NCBI RefSeq assembly: GCF_042100115.1
Contig: NC_091280.1
Location: 1,426,001-1,490,000, forward strand
Origin: Alternaria dauci
Lineage: Eukaryota; Ascomycota; Dothideomycetes; Pleosporales; Pleosporaceae
DNA length: 64,000 bases
Reading direction: 5' to 3'
Of this stretch, positions 50,401 to 60,600 are shown piece after piece. Within the stretch, counting starts at the first letter, position 1, and every line of letters begins with the position of its first letter. The notes beneath the pieces are model-generated. The model saw only the letters and a program-made list of their open reading frames with translations. It was not told where the DNA came from and searched no databases. The translations under genes were made by a program, and so were the position numbers.

Positions 50401-52062
50401 TTGAGTTTGCAGGCCAGTACGGATTGGTGCCCTCGCTTGAGGCTGCCAGCTGTACGGATATAGAGAAGAGCGCACATGGCGACCGTGACGACACGATATT
50501 CCAATAAGGTGGTCTCGTTCGTGGTTGCTGATCGGTGAACAAAACCTCGAGTGAAACACAGGGTGGGGACAGGGGGGTGCCGGATCGAGACTTTCGCAAT
50601 TGTTGTGGTGGTTTGCGAGCTGCGCCCCTGCGAGTGGGCTATCGATGATCCTATGTAGGAGGAGGATTAGGGAAAGAGGTTAGATTTCCTTACGGACGTA
50701 GCGACCTCGCCCTTGTTCATATCCGCTGTTAGCTTGCTCTTAGCAGCCAATCGGTATCCTAGTCAGCCCTCTCATCAGCGTTAGCAGGGATCTGAACACA
50801 TGGCCTTTTTATGCACGTCACAGGTGCTATACATGCTAGCCCCGGCATGTACCCATAAATACAAGGAGAACTGCCCTAACGTGTGGATGCATCATAAATG
50901 GGCGACACGGACGTCTGCCTTCGCTGTTTCTCTACTTGCCATGCCAGATCTACTACCTTCTTACCGACACCAAAGTTTGTCCAGTATCCTTGAATGTCAT
51001 TTTCGAATCATCTCTCGATCACTCCGACAAGAAGAGTTGGTAACCAGAAAAACTGCGGATATTCCACCACGAAAATTGAATGGAGTGAAATAGTAGATCA
51101 TCGCAGCACGCCTTGAAACGCTTTAACACGCAGTCGGTGATCATTTGCCTTGACTGCTGCCGGCATGATATACCTCTTATATGTCGCATTCGTCACCTCA
51201 ATGTGTATAGGCCAATTCGGCTTCATGCCGGCTTTCCAGGATGTAGGACTATACATGATGTTATGACCGGGAAGATATCCTCATATCTGGAGACCCTATG
51301 TGGGTATGCGAAGGTCTGGACCGCACTGGAACTTCAAAAGAGGAAAGAGTGTGTATGTGGAACAAAGGGGACTTCGGATGTACGGCGAATTTAGGTTAAG
51401 TTTGTGTAGGATTCTGCAAGCCTGAACCCTACCAGTTTCACTGTACGCGTACTAGCATACGCACGTTTTCTCCCAAGTCCAGTATGCTAGCATCACAAAG
51501 TGCGAGCCCGGAATTCCGTAAAGGCTTGGCTGAAGACTAGAGAAGAAAAGAGAGCTCGTAACGAACAACTGTCAGCTGCCCGGGCAGTGAAGATTCGACC
51601 CCAGCTCTATGTTTTGAGATCAATCCTACCATGCGAGTTTCTTCACAAAAACAGATCGGTGTGGTGACTATGAAGCGATTCCGTGTTCTCTCCGTCTTTC
51701 TTGGAAGATGTCAGATGACGTCATAACTCACTCTCTTATCAGTCTGCAACAGTAACGCTAGCAACTGTGGCAGGTTGAAGTCCAACAGGAACTGTCGGTC
51801 CATGGTCATAGATTTACCTAGGCACACGTGTATTTGCATTTTCACATCCGGATCAGTCAATCGTAGCACCGATATTGAGACGAGTTTTGCGGCAACAACA
51901 GACCAGGACATACCGGAGATAACAAGCGATCTTCGCTCTAGACGTCACTACCGCCATAGCCAGTCATGATGCAATCAAGGAGGATCAAGTCTCGGTCAAC
52001 AGAACAACAGCAACGAAACTCCTAACCAACATCAATTTGTGGAACTTGAAAATTACTTCACA
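47408..52062. other. Gene-poor stretch, about 4.6 kb
   Basis: Apart from one doubtful small gene (47764-48063) I see nothing supported. The plus frame 47606-48247 is long but has no domain and lies opposite the better minus-strand candidate. A perfect CRE-type palindrome TGACGTCA lies at 51716-51723, upstream of the SDR-like gene at 52063. No transposase, terminal repeat or tRNA was recognised. Confidence 0.4.
47764..48063 (-). CDS. Doubtful small two-exon gene, unknown function
   Basis: Exons 48063-47878 and 47805-47764 give 75 residues, or 108 if started at 48162. The intron has GTGAGT, a GGCTGAC branch and CAG, and the second exon ends at a stop after 13 codons (ALVAQMASGDDSQ). The N-terminus MTTRAMSTILAVDAVAMMVP is mildly hydrophobic but not a clear signal peptide; the rest has Trp and two Cys (WGSWWRPKTQFCPCGK). 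It could be chance; the intron signals are the only reason to list it. Confidence 0.25.
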
Positions 52063-52936
52063 ATGCCGCCTTCAGGTCTCGCCATTCTCATCGGAGCCGG
52101 CCCTGCTACTGTAGGTCGTCCGGCAAATACAACAGCATATACATGAACCTAATGCCACAACCCTAGGGCACAGGGATTGCACGGATCCTGTCATCTCCAA
52201 AACACAGCAACCTCGCCGTTGCGCTCCTAGCGAGACGCCCAGAGAACCTGCAGACTGTCATCTCCAAAGTCCGCTCCACCAACGAAGACGCAGTGCTCGA
52301 AGCATTCCCAAGCGACACCTCAAAAGCGTCTCTAGAGAAGGCATTTGCAGACATCAAAACGCACAAGAGCTTCGAGGGCCTAAAGCTGAAGCTAGCGATA
52401 TACAGTATCAAGCATTCGAGCAAGAAGCCGTTCCTGGAGGAGACAAGAGAAGACTTTGAGGAAAGTTTGGAGGTGTATGTTGGTGGAGCATTTACGTTTG
52501 CGCAGGAGAGTCTAAAGAGGTTCTTTACCGATCATGGAGAGGTGGGCTTGATGGATGGAGGGGAGAAGAAAGGGGTAAGCATGGCCTTCACGACTATCTG
52601 ATTGAGTATGAAACTAATCGTGTAAACCAGACACTCATCTTCACTGGCACTCTTGGCGCGCTCCGATGTAGTGCACAATTCGCCGCGTATGGTGCTGGTC
52701 GCGCGTCGGTCCGTCAATTGACACAAACACTGGCTCGTGAGATGAGCGAGAAGGGTGTACATGTCGTACATACGATTGCCAACGGCGCAATTGTTGACGA
52801 AGATGAAGAGGATCAGAAGGTTGGAAAGAAGATGAGCGCTGACGCGGTTGGCGAGACTTATCTTTGGTTGCACCAGCAGAAACCCTGCTTGTGGACCCAC
52901 GAGCTGGACATGAGGCCTGCTTGTGAGAAATTTTAG
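52063..52936 (+). CDS. Atypical SDR-fold protein
   Basis: Three exons: 52063-52110, 52167-52574, 52631-52936 (253 aa). The first exon ends inside the nucleotide-binding loop, which joined reads LIGAGPATGTGIARIL, a Gly-rich Rossmann start. The usual NNAG is replaced by YSIKHSSK, and the active-site YxxxK appears as YGAGR, with Arg in place of the catalytic Lys, followed by the standard helix (ASVRQLTQTLAREMSEKGVHVV). It is therefore SDR by fold but may be a poor or altered enzyme, or a binding protein. Similar fungal genes are annotated as short-chain oxidoreductases. Nothing in the neighbourhood suggests a substrate. Confidence 0.82.
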
Positions 52937-53099
52937 ACATGCCATACAGAAGAAGTAGTATTCAAAGAGATCTATAGCGCCAGGATGCAAACGAGTGTAC
53001 CAACAGCCAAAACCCGCCAGAAAATAAGAAGAACAAGATAGCGATCAACGCGATCAACGCCATCACCAACCAAACAATCAAAACAATCACGCCTCAAAA

Positions 53100-53840
53100 T
53101 CATCTGGCCGGTGGCTGCGTCCAACGACCCAACATTTGGCCAAGAGCCCAGTTCCATTCGTTGACAAATGCATTGGTGAGCTGGGTAATCTGCTCAGCGG
53201 AAGGAGTACGCCCTGCCCACATGGCCGGCTGCGATGCCTGATAACGCGCATAGTACGGAAGGAGTTGGCTGAGTTGCATTAGCGAGGGCTTCTATAAGTT
53301 GATGCTGACCTGGCAGACGAACTCAGTCTGTATCTTGTTCAAAACCAACCAACACAGATTCCACGAGCGGTTGCTTGCAGGATCAGCGTAGACGCGCCTT
53401 TTGGCTTCGTCCAGGGCGTCGGAGCTGTGTCTTGATCAGCCAACGTGCTCGAGGGTTCCTGACGCGTTATTGAAATCTATCGAGGGCAGCTTACCTAAAA
53501 GGATAGTTACTTGTCAGCCCACGGAGTTCGGTCAACAGGCTGTGCGATTCAACGTAATATCTCCCTGTTGAGCGCTGTCAGTGTTCATTAACAAGTTGGC
53601 CAGCATCGTAAACTCTTACAAGCCGATGTCATGGGTTCACTGCAGTCTGGTGTACCGAGTTTCGCAAAAGCTTGCTCAACGCGGACCAATTCGACTATAG
53701 TATTGAACTGGTGGGATCGTAGCGCCTGGATGTATTGTGCCTTTTCGGCCTATCGTAACGCAGTGTCAGCAACATTGAGGTCAAACTCTTTACAGCAAAC
53801 AGAAACATACAGGTGTGATTTTCCTGGAAGAAGAAGACAT
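53100..53840 (-). CDS. Five-exon gene of unknown function with an 18-nt stop-containing interruption
   Basis: Exons 53840-53811, 53749-53620, 53564-53495 and 53424 onward have matching phases and good GT-AG introns. Residues include AEKAQYIQALRSHQFNTIVE, RYYVESHSLLTELRGLTSNY and SDALDEAKRRVYADPASNRS, a mostly helical soluble protein with no recognised domain. At 53294-53292 an in-frame TAG stops it at 120 residues. The same frame continues directly after with clearly protein-like sequence (KPSLMQLSQLLPYYARYQAS, NEWNWALGQMLGRW) to a TGA at 53102-53100. The 18 bases 53309-53292 begin GTCAGC and end TATAG, like a minute intron; removing them gives 178 residues. Whether it is an intron, a nonsense allele or a decayed gene is open. 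Confidence 0.55.
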
Positions 53841-54878
53841 CCTAGCAAACTCTGGCACTCTGTATCTGCGTGCTGGTAGACGGCTGTATTCACTATGCTC
53901 GGTATTGATGGATGATGTAGAGCGAATCGACATGTATTGGTGACTGGGAAGTTGTATTCAACTGAGGATGTGACGCCGAAGTTGATGCAGATGGAGGTAT
54001 GAGAGAAGATGTTTACAAGGCTATATAGGCATCACTTGTCGCTGATATGGCTGTAGCGTATGACTCTTGTAGCGATCAGTCCAGACATACTGAATACGTG
54101 TATGTCGTGAGGCAGCTCAGGAGCCAGCAGCCAAGATTCTGAGCGATCAGAATCCTTTAGGAGGTCAGCTTTGTACGCCATATCGTCATGATAGGCCCAT
54201 GAAAGTTCAAGACGTCAGTACCAAGTGTACAAAGGCAGCTGGATGTGATGCAATGTGGAAGCATCAAGTGAGATTCTGGATCCTACAAGGGTAATTTGAT
54301 CAGCCTCGTTCTTCTGCGTGTCCCCGTGCATTTGAAGTGGATCTTATAGAGGTATTACTGCCATTTTGATAGGCTGGTCACATTGTATCATACCGTCTGC
54401 GGCACATCAAACATCAATGCTGTAGTCAGATTGTGGGCCATGGACCAGGGCGATGTGACTTGCTACTGTGCCCAGCGGCCCGGTCGATCATCAGGCAAGG
54501 AGCTACTGTAGGGATGTCATGACGGAACTAGTCACAGATCTGATGCCGAGAGCATGGGACGACCGCTCATTGGTCGTGCGTTTGACCTGTCCCAGCCTTG
54601 TGAGCAAAAGTGGGTCCGTAACGACGTCCAAAACGACATCATCGCCGTCCACAATGCGGAGGAAATCAATTATGGAGTTAGTGCTATTCTGAAGACCAAC
54701 ACACAGCGTCGTAGCTGAGCTGAATACTGTAGCGAAGCGAAGTGAATAGGGCAGGCGCAATCAGAACGGACAGTGCGAAACATGTTCGGGAAGCCAAATT
54801 CCCGTCGTATATCTGGATATGTCGATGCGATCAGGAACAGCCAAGCAAAATCAGTCGTTTTGAGATTAAGGCTGATGT
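53841..54878. other. Intergenic, about 1 kb, no gene seen
   Basis: Should contain the promoter of the preceding minus-strand gene. Open frames are short and featureless. Confidence 0.45.
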
Positions 54879-55688
54879 CTAGTTGCCTGTGTGCTGATCA
54901 TGCAAGGAATCAGGATGGTCGGATTTGTGCGTTGTGGCTGTTTTAGCTTGTGGCTGAGCACTATTCCATCTCCAACTTCACCGCCACTACCCTGGAACCC
55001 TCCATGTAATTCATGGTTGCTCACAAGAGCACTGTCCGGATAGCCTCGTTTCCGAGAGATGCCTGACGAATGCGATGCTGAGCAACTGGGGTTTATTTTC
55101 TTGCCTTTCCATGTTTGGAAATGTCCTCGAGAACGATGAATCTGCACCATCCATGTCATCAGCCACATGCATAAGCACGACGTTGAACCTATCTTTTGGG
55201 TTGCTCGGCCCTGTACACGGATAGGCCTTTAAGGCTGAACTTGGTTCACTAGTAGCCTGTGTCAGATAGAGGCTGAAGTCGTCCAAGCTAATGTCCACGT
55301 GCACACATCCGGCCGCAGCGACATTAAGAATCTGATGATCGCCCGCTATGAAATATGCTTGTTCTATCTCACCTCATCCACAGACCATTTTCGAGGCTAT
55401 TCCCAGTGCTCAAAGCCTGAAGAGGGATCCTCTGACGGAGATGGATCCAGATGTCAAGTGGCGAATGACACCTCTCATCCGATGACCTACATATGACACG
55501 TTGAAGCTGAGTTGTGCTAGTCCATGCCTTGTCACTCTCCATAATGTCTTTCATGTCTTGCAACTGGCAGATTTCTACTTGAGTTAGTGGCAAGCCGCTC
55601 ACATGTGTCGATAAAGCAGCAGCTCATTGGGCACCAAGGCTTTCGAAAGGGCCAAGGATGGCCACACGGATCTTTCGTAAAGATTCAT
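54879..55688 (-). pseudogene. Probable decayed or mis-resolved gene, unknown function
   Basis: Minus-strand pieces look like exons. 55688-55600 reads MNLYERSVWPSLALSKALVP. 55345-55025 is open for more than 100 codons (VHVDISLDDFSLYLTQATSE and onward). A GTGAGC...AAACAG intron then leads to 54937-54879 with a stop. Joining the first piece to the rest fails in every splice I tried: the phases give stops, or introns under 41 nt. It may be a pseudogene or a gene whose model I cannot resolve by eye. No domain is recognised. Confidence 0.3.
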
Positions 55689-55792
55689 GTCGATAGATTC
55701 TTTTACATGTGCAGGCGGGTAGTCTTTCGACTCCGCGATGCCTTTGGAGTTATCGTCCACCTGTTCCACCCAGAAGCCTAGACTGGAGCAGC

Positions 55793-56594
55793 CTATATGC
55801 TCAGCGCCATGATGGAGTTTACAATATCGTTGTCGTTCTCCTTAAGGGCCTTGACGGCCTTCTTCCGCGAAACGCTGGCCTGCTGCATGACGAGCTCGAT
55901 GTCCTTGGCCTCAAGACCAGAGTCGTCAATCTCCTCATCGTCGTCCTCCTCTTCCTCGTCGTCCTTCTTGTCCTCGACGGCCTTGCCCTTGCCTGCCTCG
56001 TCGCCGTGGTCGTGGTCGTGACCGGCGTGGTCGTGAGATGCGGCCTCGGCTTGAGCGAGCTGCTGGGCGGCGGAAGCCTGAGCCTGGGAGTTGAGGTCCT
56101 CGATCTTGGCCTCACCGAAGATGCTGGTGCGGGGTCAGCGAAAAGTGGCATGTGCAATGGAGGGGCAGCTACTGACATCCAGGTGTTGCTTGAGGGCGAC
56201 TTGTAGACGTCGGGCTGGTTGATGACGAAGAGGATCTACGAGGCGTGTTAGTCTGGTTGCTGGGAACATGCAATGGCTCCTGCCCGCAGCTCTCTTGTTT
56301 GTTGACTCGAGGGCTGCGGCTTGACCCCCCCTCCAATTGCGCGCGAAAGGCACTCACGTTCTTGGGTCGGCGCAGAGTGACGCGTGTGATGCCGTCAATG
56401 TGCTTCAGTCCAAGCTTGGCGATGGCCTTGCGAGCCTTCTTCTCGTTGCGAGAGTGGACAGCGACGGAGGAGCCCGCGGGCACGCTGACCTCGCCCTCCT
56501 CGCCCTCAGACTCGTCGCTGGACTCATCCTCCTCGATCTGGACGTTCTTCTTCTCGGGCTCGTCGGGGAGCTCTTCAATGCGGGGGTTGGCCAT
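55793..56594 (-). CDS. EGD2: Nascent polypeptide-associated complex subunit alpha
   Basis: Three exons: 56594-56358, 56235-56177, 56123-55793 (208 aa). The NAC domain is clear: [40 protein letters not shown], then [20 protein letters not shown]. The C-terminal UBA domain ([20 protein letters not shown] to VNSIMALSI) completes the alpha subunit. With the beta subunit it binds ribosomes near the tunnel exit, shields nascent chains and prevents wrong targeting to the ER. Between the NAC and UBA domains lies a His/Asp stretch ([13 protein letters not shown]) followed by an acidic run, longer than in many homologues. The gene is 500 bases from another ribosome-related gene, eL14, on the same strand. 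Confidence 0.96.
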
Positions 56595-57099
56595 TTTGTC
56601 GGTGTGTGTGTGGGTGACGACGGGGTGTGGGTGGTGTGCGCTGCAATATCGACCTTCGCGGAGTTGGGGGTCGGAGCTTCCAAAAATGATTTGTGGGCGG
56701 TTTAGCGCGGGCAGCTCTCCTCAGTATGTACGCAACGGGCAATGACGAACCCTCACAATCACTGCAAGCGCTGCCAATCTCATGTCGCCCGTCTCACGCA
56801 GGTACGCATTTCAGAGGGGGGTATCAAATTGCAATTCTAGTTGCACTGTTCGTGTGTTCATGAATTTGTGGATTGGACTCTCTTGCTACATGTGGAATGC
56901 ATGCGAGAGCCGAGTAAACCTGTCCCAAACCGAATTGCACCGTGCCAAACATTGGACTTATTCACCCGAAACCAGGTCTTGAATTTTTGAATGCCCTTGA
57001 CGTCGCCTTCGGGATGCTCATGAAATGCACGTCATGCCTCTCCGTCACCTGCATGCAGCGACCACCGCAACGCCTGTCTCCCGACAGCATCTAGACTAC
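56595..57099. other. NAC-alpha promoter and eL14 3' region
   Basis: Both flanking genes run leftward. No gene seen. Confidence 0.5.
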
Positions 57100-57688
57100 C
57101 TATGCCTTTGCGCTGGCGCGGATCTTGGCGAAGGTCTTCTGGACCTCGAAGCGAGCCTGCATCGTGTTAGCCTCGAGTTCTTGCGTCGCATCCAACGTGC
57201 CATATGCAGCCCAAACTGTCGCATCCGGGAGCACAGACACACAGGGACAACGTACCTGCTTCCTCATCTTCATGACCTTGAAGCGCTCAAAGTCGTTCAG
57301 TCCCCGCCTCTTCTGCATAGCCGCACGCTTCTTGGCCCACGCGCTCTCGTCGAACTTTTGCTGGACCTTGTGCTCCTCCCACTTCTTCGCAACGTGGCCA
57401 ACACCGCTGGCGCGGGGAAGCTTAGGGATGACGATGGGCGTGAGGGAGAGTTTGGCCAGCGCGACTTCCTGGCGGGGAACGGGGGCCTTCTCCGAGGGAC
57501 CGTCAATGAGGACCTATGTCTCTGTGAGCCGCTGAACACCACCCGAATCGCAGTCTCCGTACACGCTTGTGGTCAATGATCTCGACAATGGTAGCGAGAC
57601 GGCCCTCGTACTGACCCTCGTTGAAGAGGACCACACGGCCGACCTCGACCAGCCTCCAGGCGCTCGTTGTGATTTCGGCGTCACCCAT
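57100..57688 (-). CDS. RPL14: 60S ribosomal protein eL14
   Basis: Three exons: 57688-57563, 57513-57256, 57156-57100 (146 aa). The N-terminal KOW/SH3-like part is clear ([40 protein letters not shown]), followed by the basic helical region ([20 protein letters not shown]) and a short Ala/Lys end (KIRASAKA). The length fits the family, which is around 138-146 in fungi. It is a large-subunit surface protein. Early introns, as here, are usual for fungal ribosomal protein genes. Confidence 0.96.
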
Positions 57689-58868
57689 TTCGTCGGTATG
57701 TGCTGCACTTCAATGTTAGACTGCGAGAGACGTCAAGCGTTGCAGCGTCGAGGGCGTACCGGTCGGAAATAGGATTCGGTGTTGATGTTCTGGTCGGGAG
57801 TAAGTAAATGTCTGATGTTCGGGCGACGAATTTCGCGTGCCCTGTGGTGCCGGGACCGTGCACAAGCGAAAGGCGCCTTGGCACTAGCGCCGTCCTTAAA
57901 GTTTTCCTGCGAACGCGCCTTCCACCGTCTTCTCACCTCCACCGCAAACTCTACGCTTTCCTCTCTGTCCTCAACGACTGTTGCGACCGTGTGCAGTCTC
58001 CGAATGAGGCTCCCGCGACCGCCTTGATCTACACCATGCGCCGTGTTGGCGGCGATGTGATGCACGCTTGCACCTGCCGCTCAGATGCACTAATCTCAAG
58101 ACCGACAGCTTCGACCCAACACCCATAGCTCTACTGGTAAGTCCCAAACCTCGACACCGCACTCCCCCATCCTAGGATGACATAATTTGCGATTGAGCTC
58201 GGCGCCGGAGACCCTCGCCGGGGTCTCTTAACGGCGTCGAGCTTATGATATTCAATTTCTTACATATTCTGAGCTTGCTTTACCCATCCAGCTTCTTCCA
58301 CCACACCCTCGTTGCGACAGAGGCTGACCGCTACAGACTTGCAAAGAATTTAATCGTCACACGCCGAGCTCACAGCGTTTCCTTGAGCTTGCTCATTTGC
58401 GACTTGCATCTGGCATGCGATTGCTGCAACATACAGCTGTCTTCCACAGGTCAGTTTTGCCTTTTCCACCCCCCAGCATGGTCCCCCCTTCCAATGATTA
58501 CAACATGCAATAGATAGTATATGATTTCTATGCTTACTATTTTATCACCAAGATCACTGAGGAAGATTACAACCACGCATCTGCTTGATTACGCACTGTG
58601 GAATATACATTGCTAACAAGCTTGCAGGTAAATTCTCTTAGAATCATGCATGCTATCGCAACCAACTGTTGCGGTATGCGCCACTGGCAGCTCACGTTCA
58701 ATGATGACACAGCCCTGCTTCAATCAAGCAGACGTTGCTGTATGACACATGTTCTCTATAATGAAAGTATAGACGAAGCGGATCACATCTCTGATGCTCT
58801 CTGCACGTTTCGTCTCAAGGTAAGCGGTATCTGCCGGACATATGTTCCGTCTTCGCGTAAATAGCTAG
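57689..58868. other. eL14 promoter and gene-free stretch with a hairpin
   Basis: About 1.2 kb. The eL14 promoter should lie in the first few hundred bases. A strong inverted repeat is at 58195-58243. Open frames 57808-58128 and 58598-58864 have no recognisable protein character. Confidence 0.5.
58195..58243. repeat. Strong imperfect inverted repeat (hairpin)
   Basis: The outer arms AGCTCGGCGCCG and CGGCGTCGAGCT pair with one mismatch. The inner arms GAGACCC and GGGTCTC pair perfectly around a short loop (TCGCCG), with a TTAA bulge on one side. It lies in a gene-free interval. It could be an RNA hairpin, a terminator-like fold or a remnant of a small inverted-repeat element. Confidence 0.7.
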
Positions 58869-60089
58869 CTAGTCTTCATCGCCAACTACATCACCTTCTG
58901 CAACCCTCTGCTCAGGCGTCATAGCCCTCCTCCGTGTGATCTTCCTTCCATAGTTCCGGTAAAGGTTCATCAATAGCTCCCTGACGACACCATTAAAGGC
59001 TGTCCTTGCATCAAACTTGCTTCCGCTATAAGGAAAGGGAACAATCTTGGGCCAGTCGGCGTTGTCTTCAAAGTAAAACTCAAGATCGAACGCGGCGGCA
59101 TCTTTCAGCATGTCCTTGAGCGTCTCCCCTTTGTGACCGTTGACGTCTGCCCATGCCCATAGTGCAGGGTCATAGAAATCCAACGTACTTGAGGCCTCTT
59201 CGGCAAGAATCTGTGCGTTGAAAAGCAAGTGTCGGATGATGTTGATGTTACAGCCGCAACGGATAACAGCGTACTGCAGTAACTCGGTGGTAATACCTTT
59301 TGGCACACCCAGAAGTACAGCAAGCGCCGCCACGGCGTGCTCGTTTCCGTCTCTGATAGCCTCTTTCAATCCCGTCTTTGCCGCTTCACCTGCCATACTG
59401 CCTTCCCAGTCGATCTCTCCGTTTAGACTGACCAGTACGTAGAGCAGCGATGCCTTGTCCGCAGTCCAGGGTCCATGCAGCAACTTCTCCGGCACGTGGA
59501 AACCTTGCGCAAAAGCCAGATGCGGAATCTTAGTAAACTTGTATGGCCACAGTCCATCAAAGTAGGAAACACCTGGGACTGTGACTCCAGTAGCAGCCCA
59601 GGCCTTGCCACGTAACTTGATCATTGCGTCTTGTGCGCGCTGCACATATCTCAGAAAGAAGTTGTAGGTGAAGAAACGGCAAGTCAGTATGTCAGATTGG
59701 AGCAACGCGTCGCTAGTTACAAGGCGGTCCCGGTAGTTGGTGCGGTGATCAACGGTGTGGAAGAAAGCTTGCATAGTGAAGTCCATGGCTACTTTGGGAG
59801 CAGAGAGCTTTTTGCCCAGATCCGGGGAGCAGCGTGGAAGCGCTATGTTCATGCTGTAGAGGAAGATTATCTCCAGTAGCTCCTGAGGAAGGCCTTGAAG
59901 TGTCGGCATGGCAGGCGTGACGTCTTTCTTCTTGGATCTTGACTTCGTTTTCCGTTGTCGTCTGGGCTGAGATGTAGATGGTGAAGAGTTTTGTGCAGAA
60001 ATGGACGGAGGCTTGCTTTTAGAAGCAGCAAGTGCTGGGTGCAGGTGCTTGCGTTTCTTGCCACGTACGATGATAGGTGTGAGTTCCAT
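58869..60089 (-). CDS. F-box-like protein
   Basis: Single exon, 406 aa. A basic Ser/Pro/Lys-rich N-terminus (RRQRKTKSRSKKKDV) precedes an F-box-like motif at about residue 62 (LQGLPQELLEIIFLYSMNIA) followed by CSPDLGKKLS. The rest is helical, with alanine/leucine-rich repeats (HAVAALAVLLGVPKGITTEL), and ends in a basic then acidic tail (RKITRRRAMTPEQRVAEGD). Such single-exon F-box-like proteins form large families in Dothideomycetes. An F-box would recruit Skp1 to an SCF ubiquitin ligase, with the C-terminal part choosing the substrate; this role is inferred, not shown. Confidence 0.75.
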   Translation of the reverse strand: MELTPIIVRGKKRKHLHPALAASKSKPPSISAQNSSPSTSQPRRQRKTKSRSKKKDVTPAMPTLQGLPQELLEIIFLYSMNIALPRCSPDLGKKLSAPKVAMDFTMQAFFHTVDHRTNYRDRLVTSDALLQSDILTCRFFTYNFFLRYVQRAQDAMIKLRGKAWAATGVTVPGVSYFDGLWPYKFTKIPHLAFAQGFHVPEKLLHGPWTADKASLLYVLVSLNGEIDWEGSMAGEAAKTGLKEAIRDGNEHAVAALAVLLGVPKGITTELLQYAVIRCGCNINIIRHLLFNAQILAEEASSTLDFYDPALWAWADVNGHKGETLKDMLKDAAAFDLEFYFEDNADWPKIVPFPYSGSKFDARTAFNGVVRELLMNLYRNYGRKITRRRAMTPEQRVAEGDVVGDED

Positions 60090-60391
60090 CGGCTTACAAG
60101 TGGCCGTTGTGACCAGGCAGCACTCAAAAGTAAGCCACTTGCGATTGCATGCAGTATGCGCAAGGTTAGATGGATTTGGAAAGGCTCCGCGTCACCTTGG
60201 AGATCGCGCGCCGCGCCACATGTGAGACGCACAGACCTCATGTGGCTTTGCCGCGGCGTCCCTGGGGCTCGCGCTAACTTTCCGCCTGTCTTCTCGTCGC
60301 ATAAACAAAAGACGAGATTACCACACCACGCGCTTTCGCGGCGAATCGAAAAGTGAAAACTCAAAGAAGCATCGGGTGAAAAGCTTCAGAG

Positions 60392-60478
60392 ATGCAGGTC
60401 CACGCAGTGCCAGATTCTGAGCGCGCCTTCGACTCGACAGGGAGGAAGCTACCGTGGGCGTATGAGTTTGCGGAGTAA
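60392..60478 (+). other. Upstream ORF or alternative first exon of NUP53
   Basis: An ATG at 60392 opens 28 codons (MQVHAVPDSERAFDSTGRKL and onward) ending in GAG TAA at 60478. The same end reads GA|GTAAGT. Splicing from 60474 to the AG at 60664-60665, which follows a GCTAAC branch at 60646-60651, restores the NUP53 frame exactly. It is thus either an uORF or a true alternative first exon. Confidence 0.45.
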
Positions 60479-60600
60479 GTCACTGTTTCACTGCCATTGC
60501 CAAATGAAATTGTTTATCTGGAAGAGCCTAGTACGGTGACGGAGAAGACCCGAGGGAAGTCTACATAAGCTCGTCCTCTTCTTCATTCGTCTTCACCACC

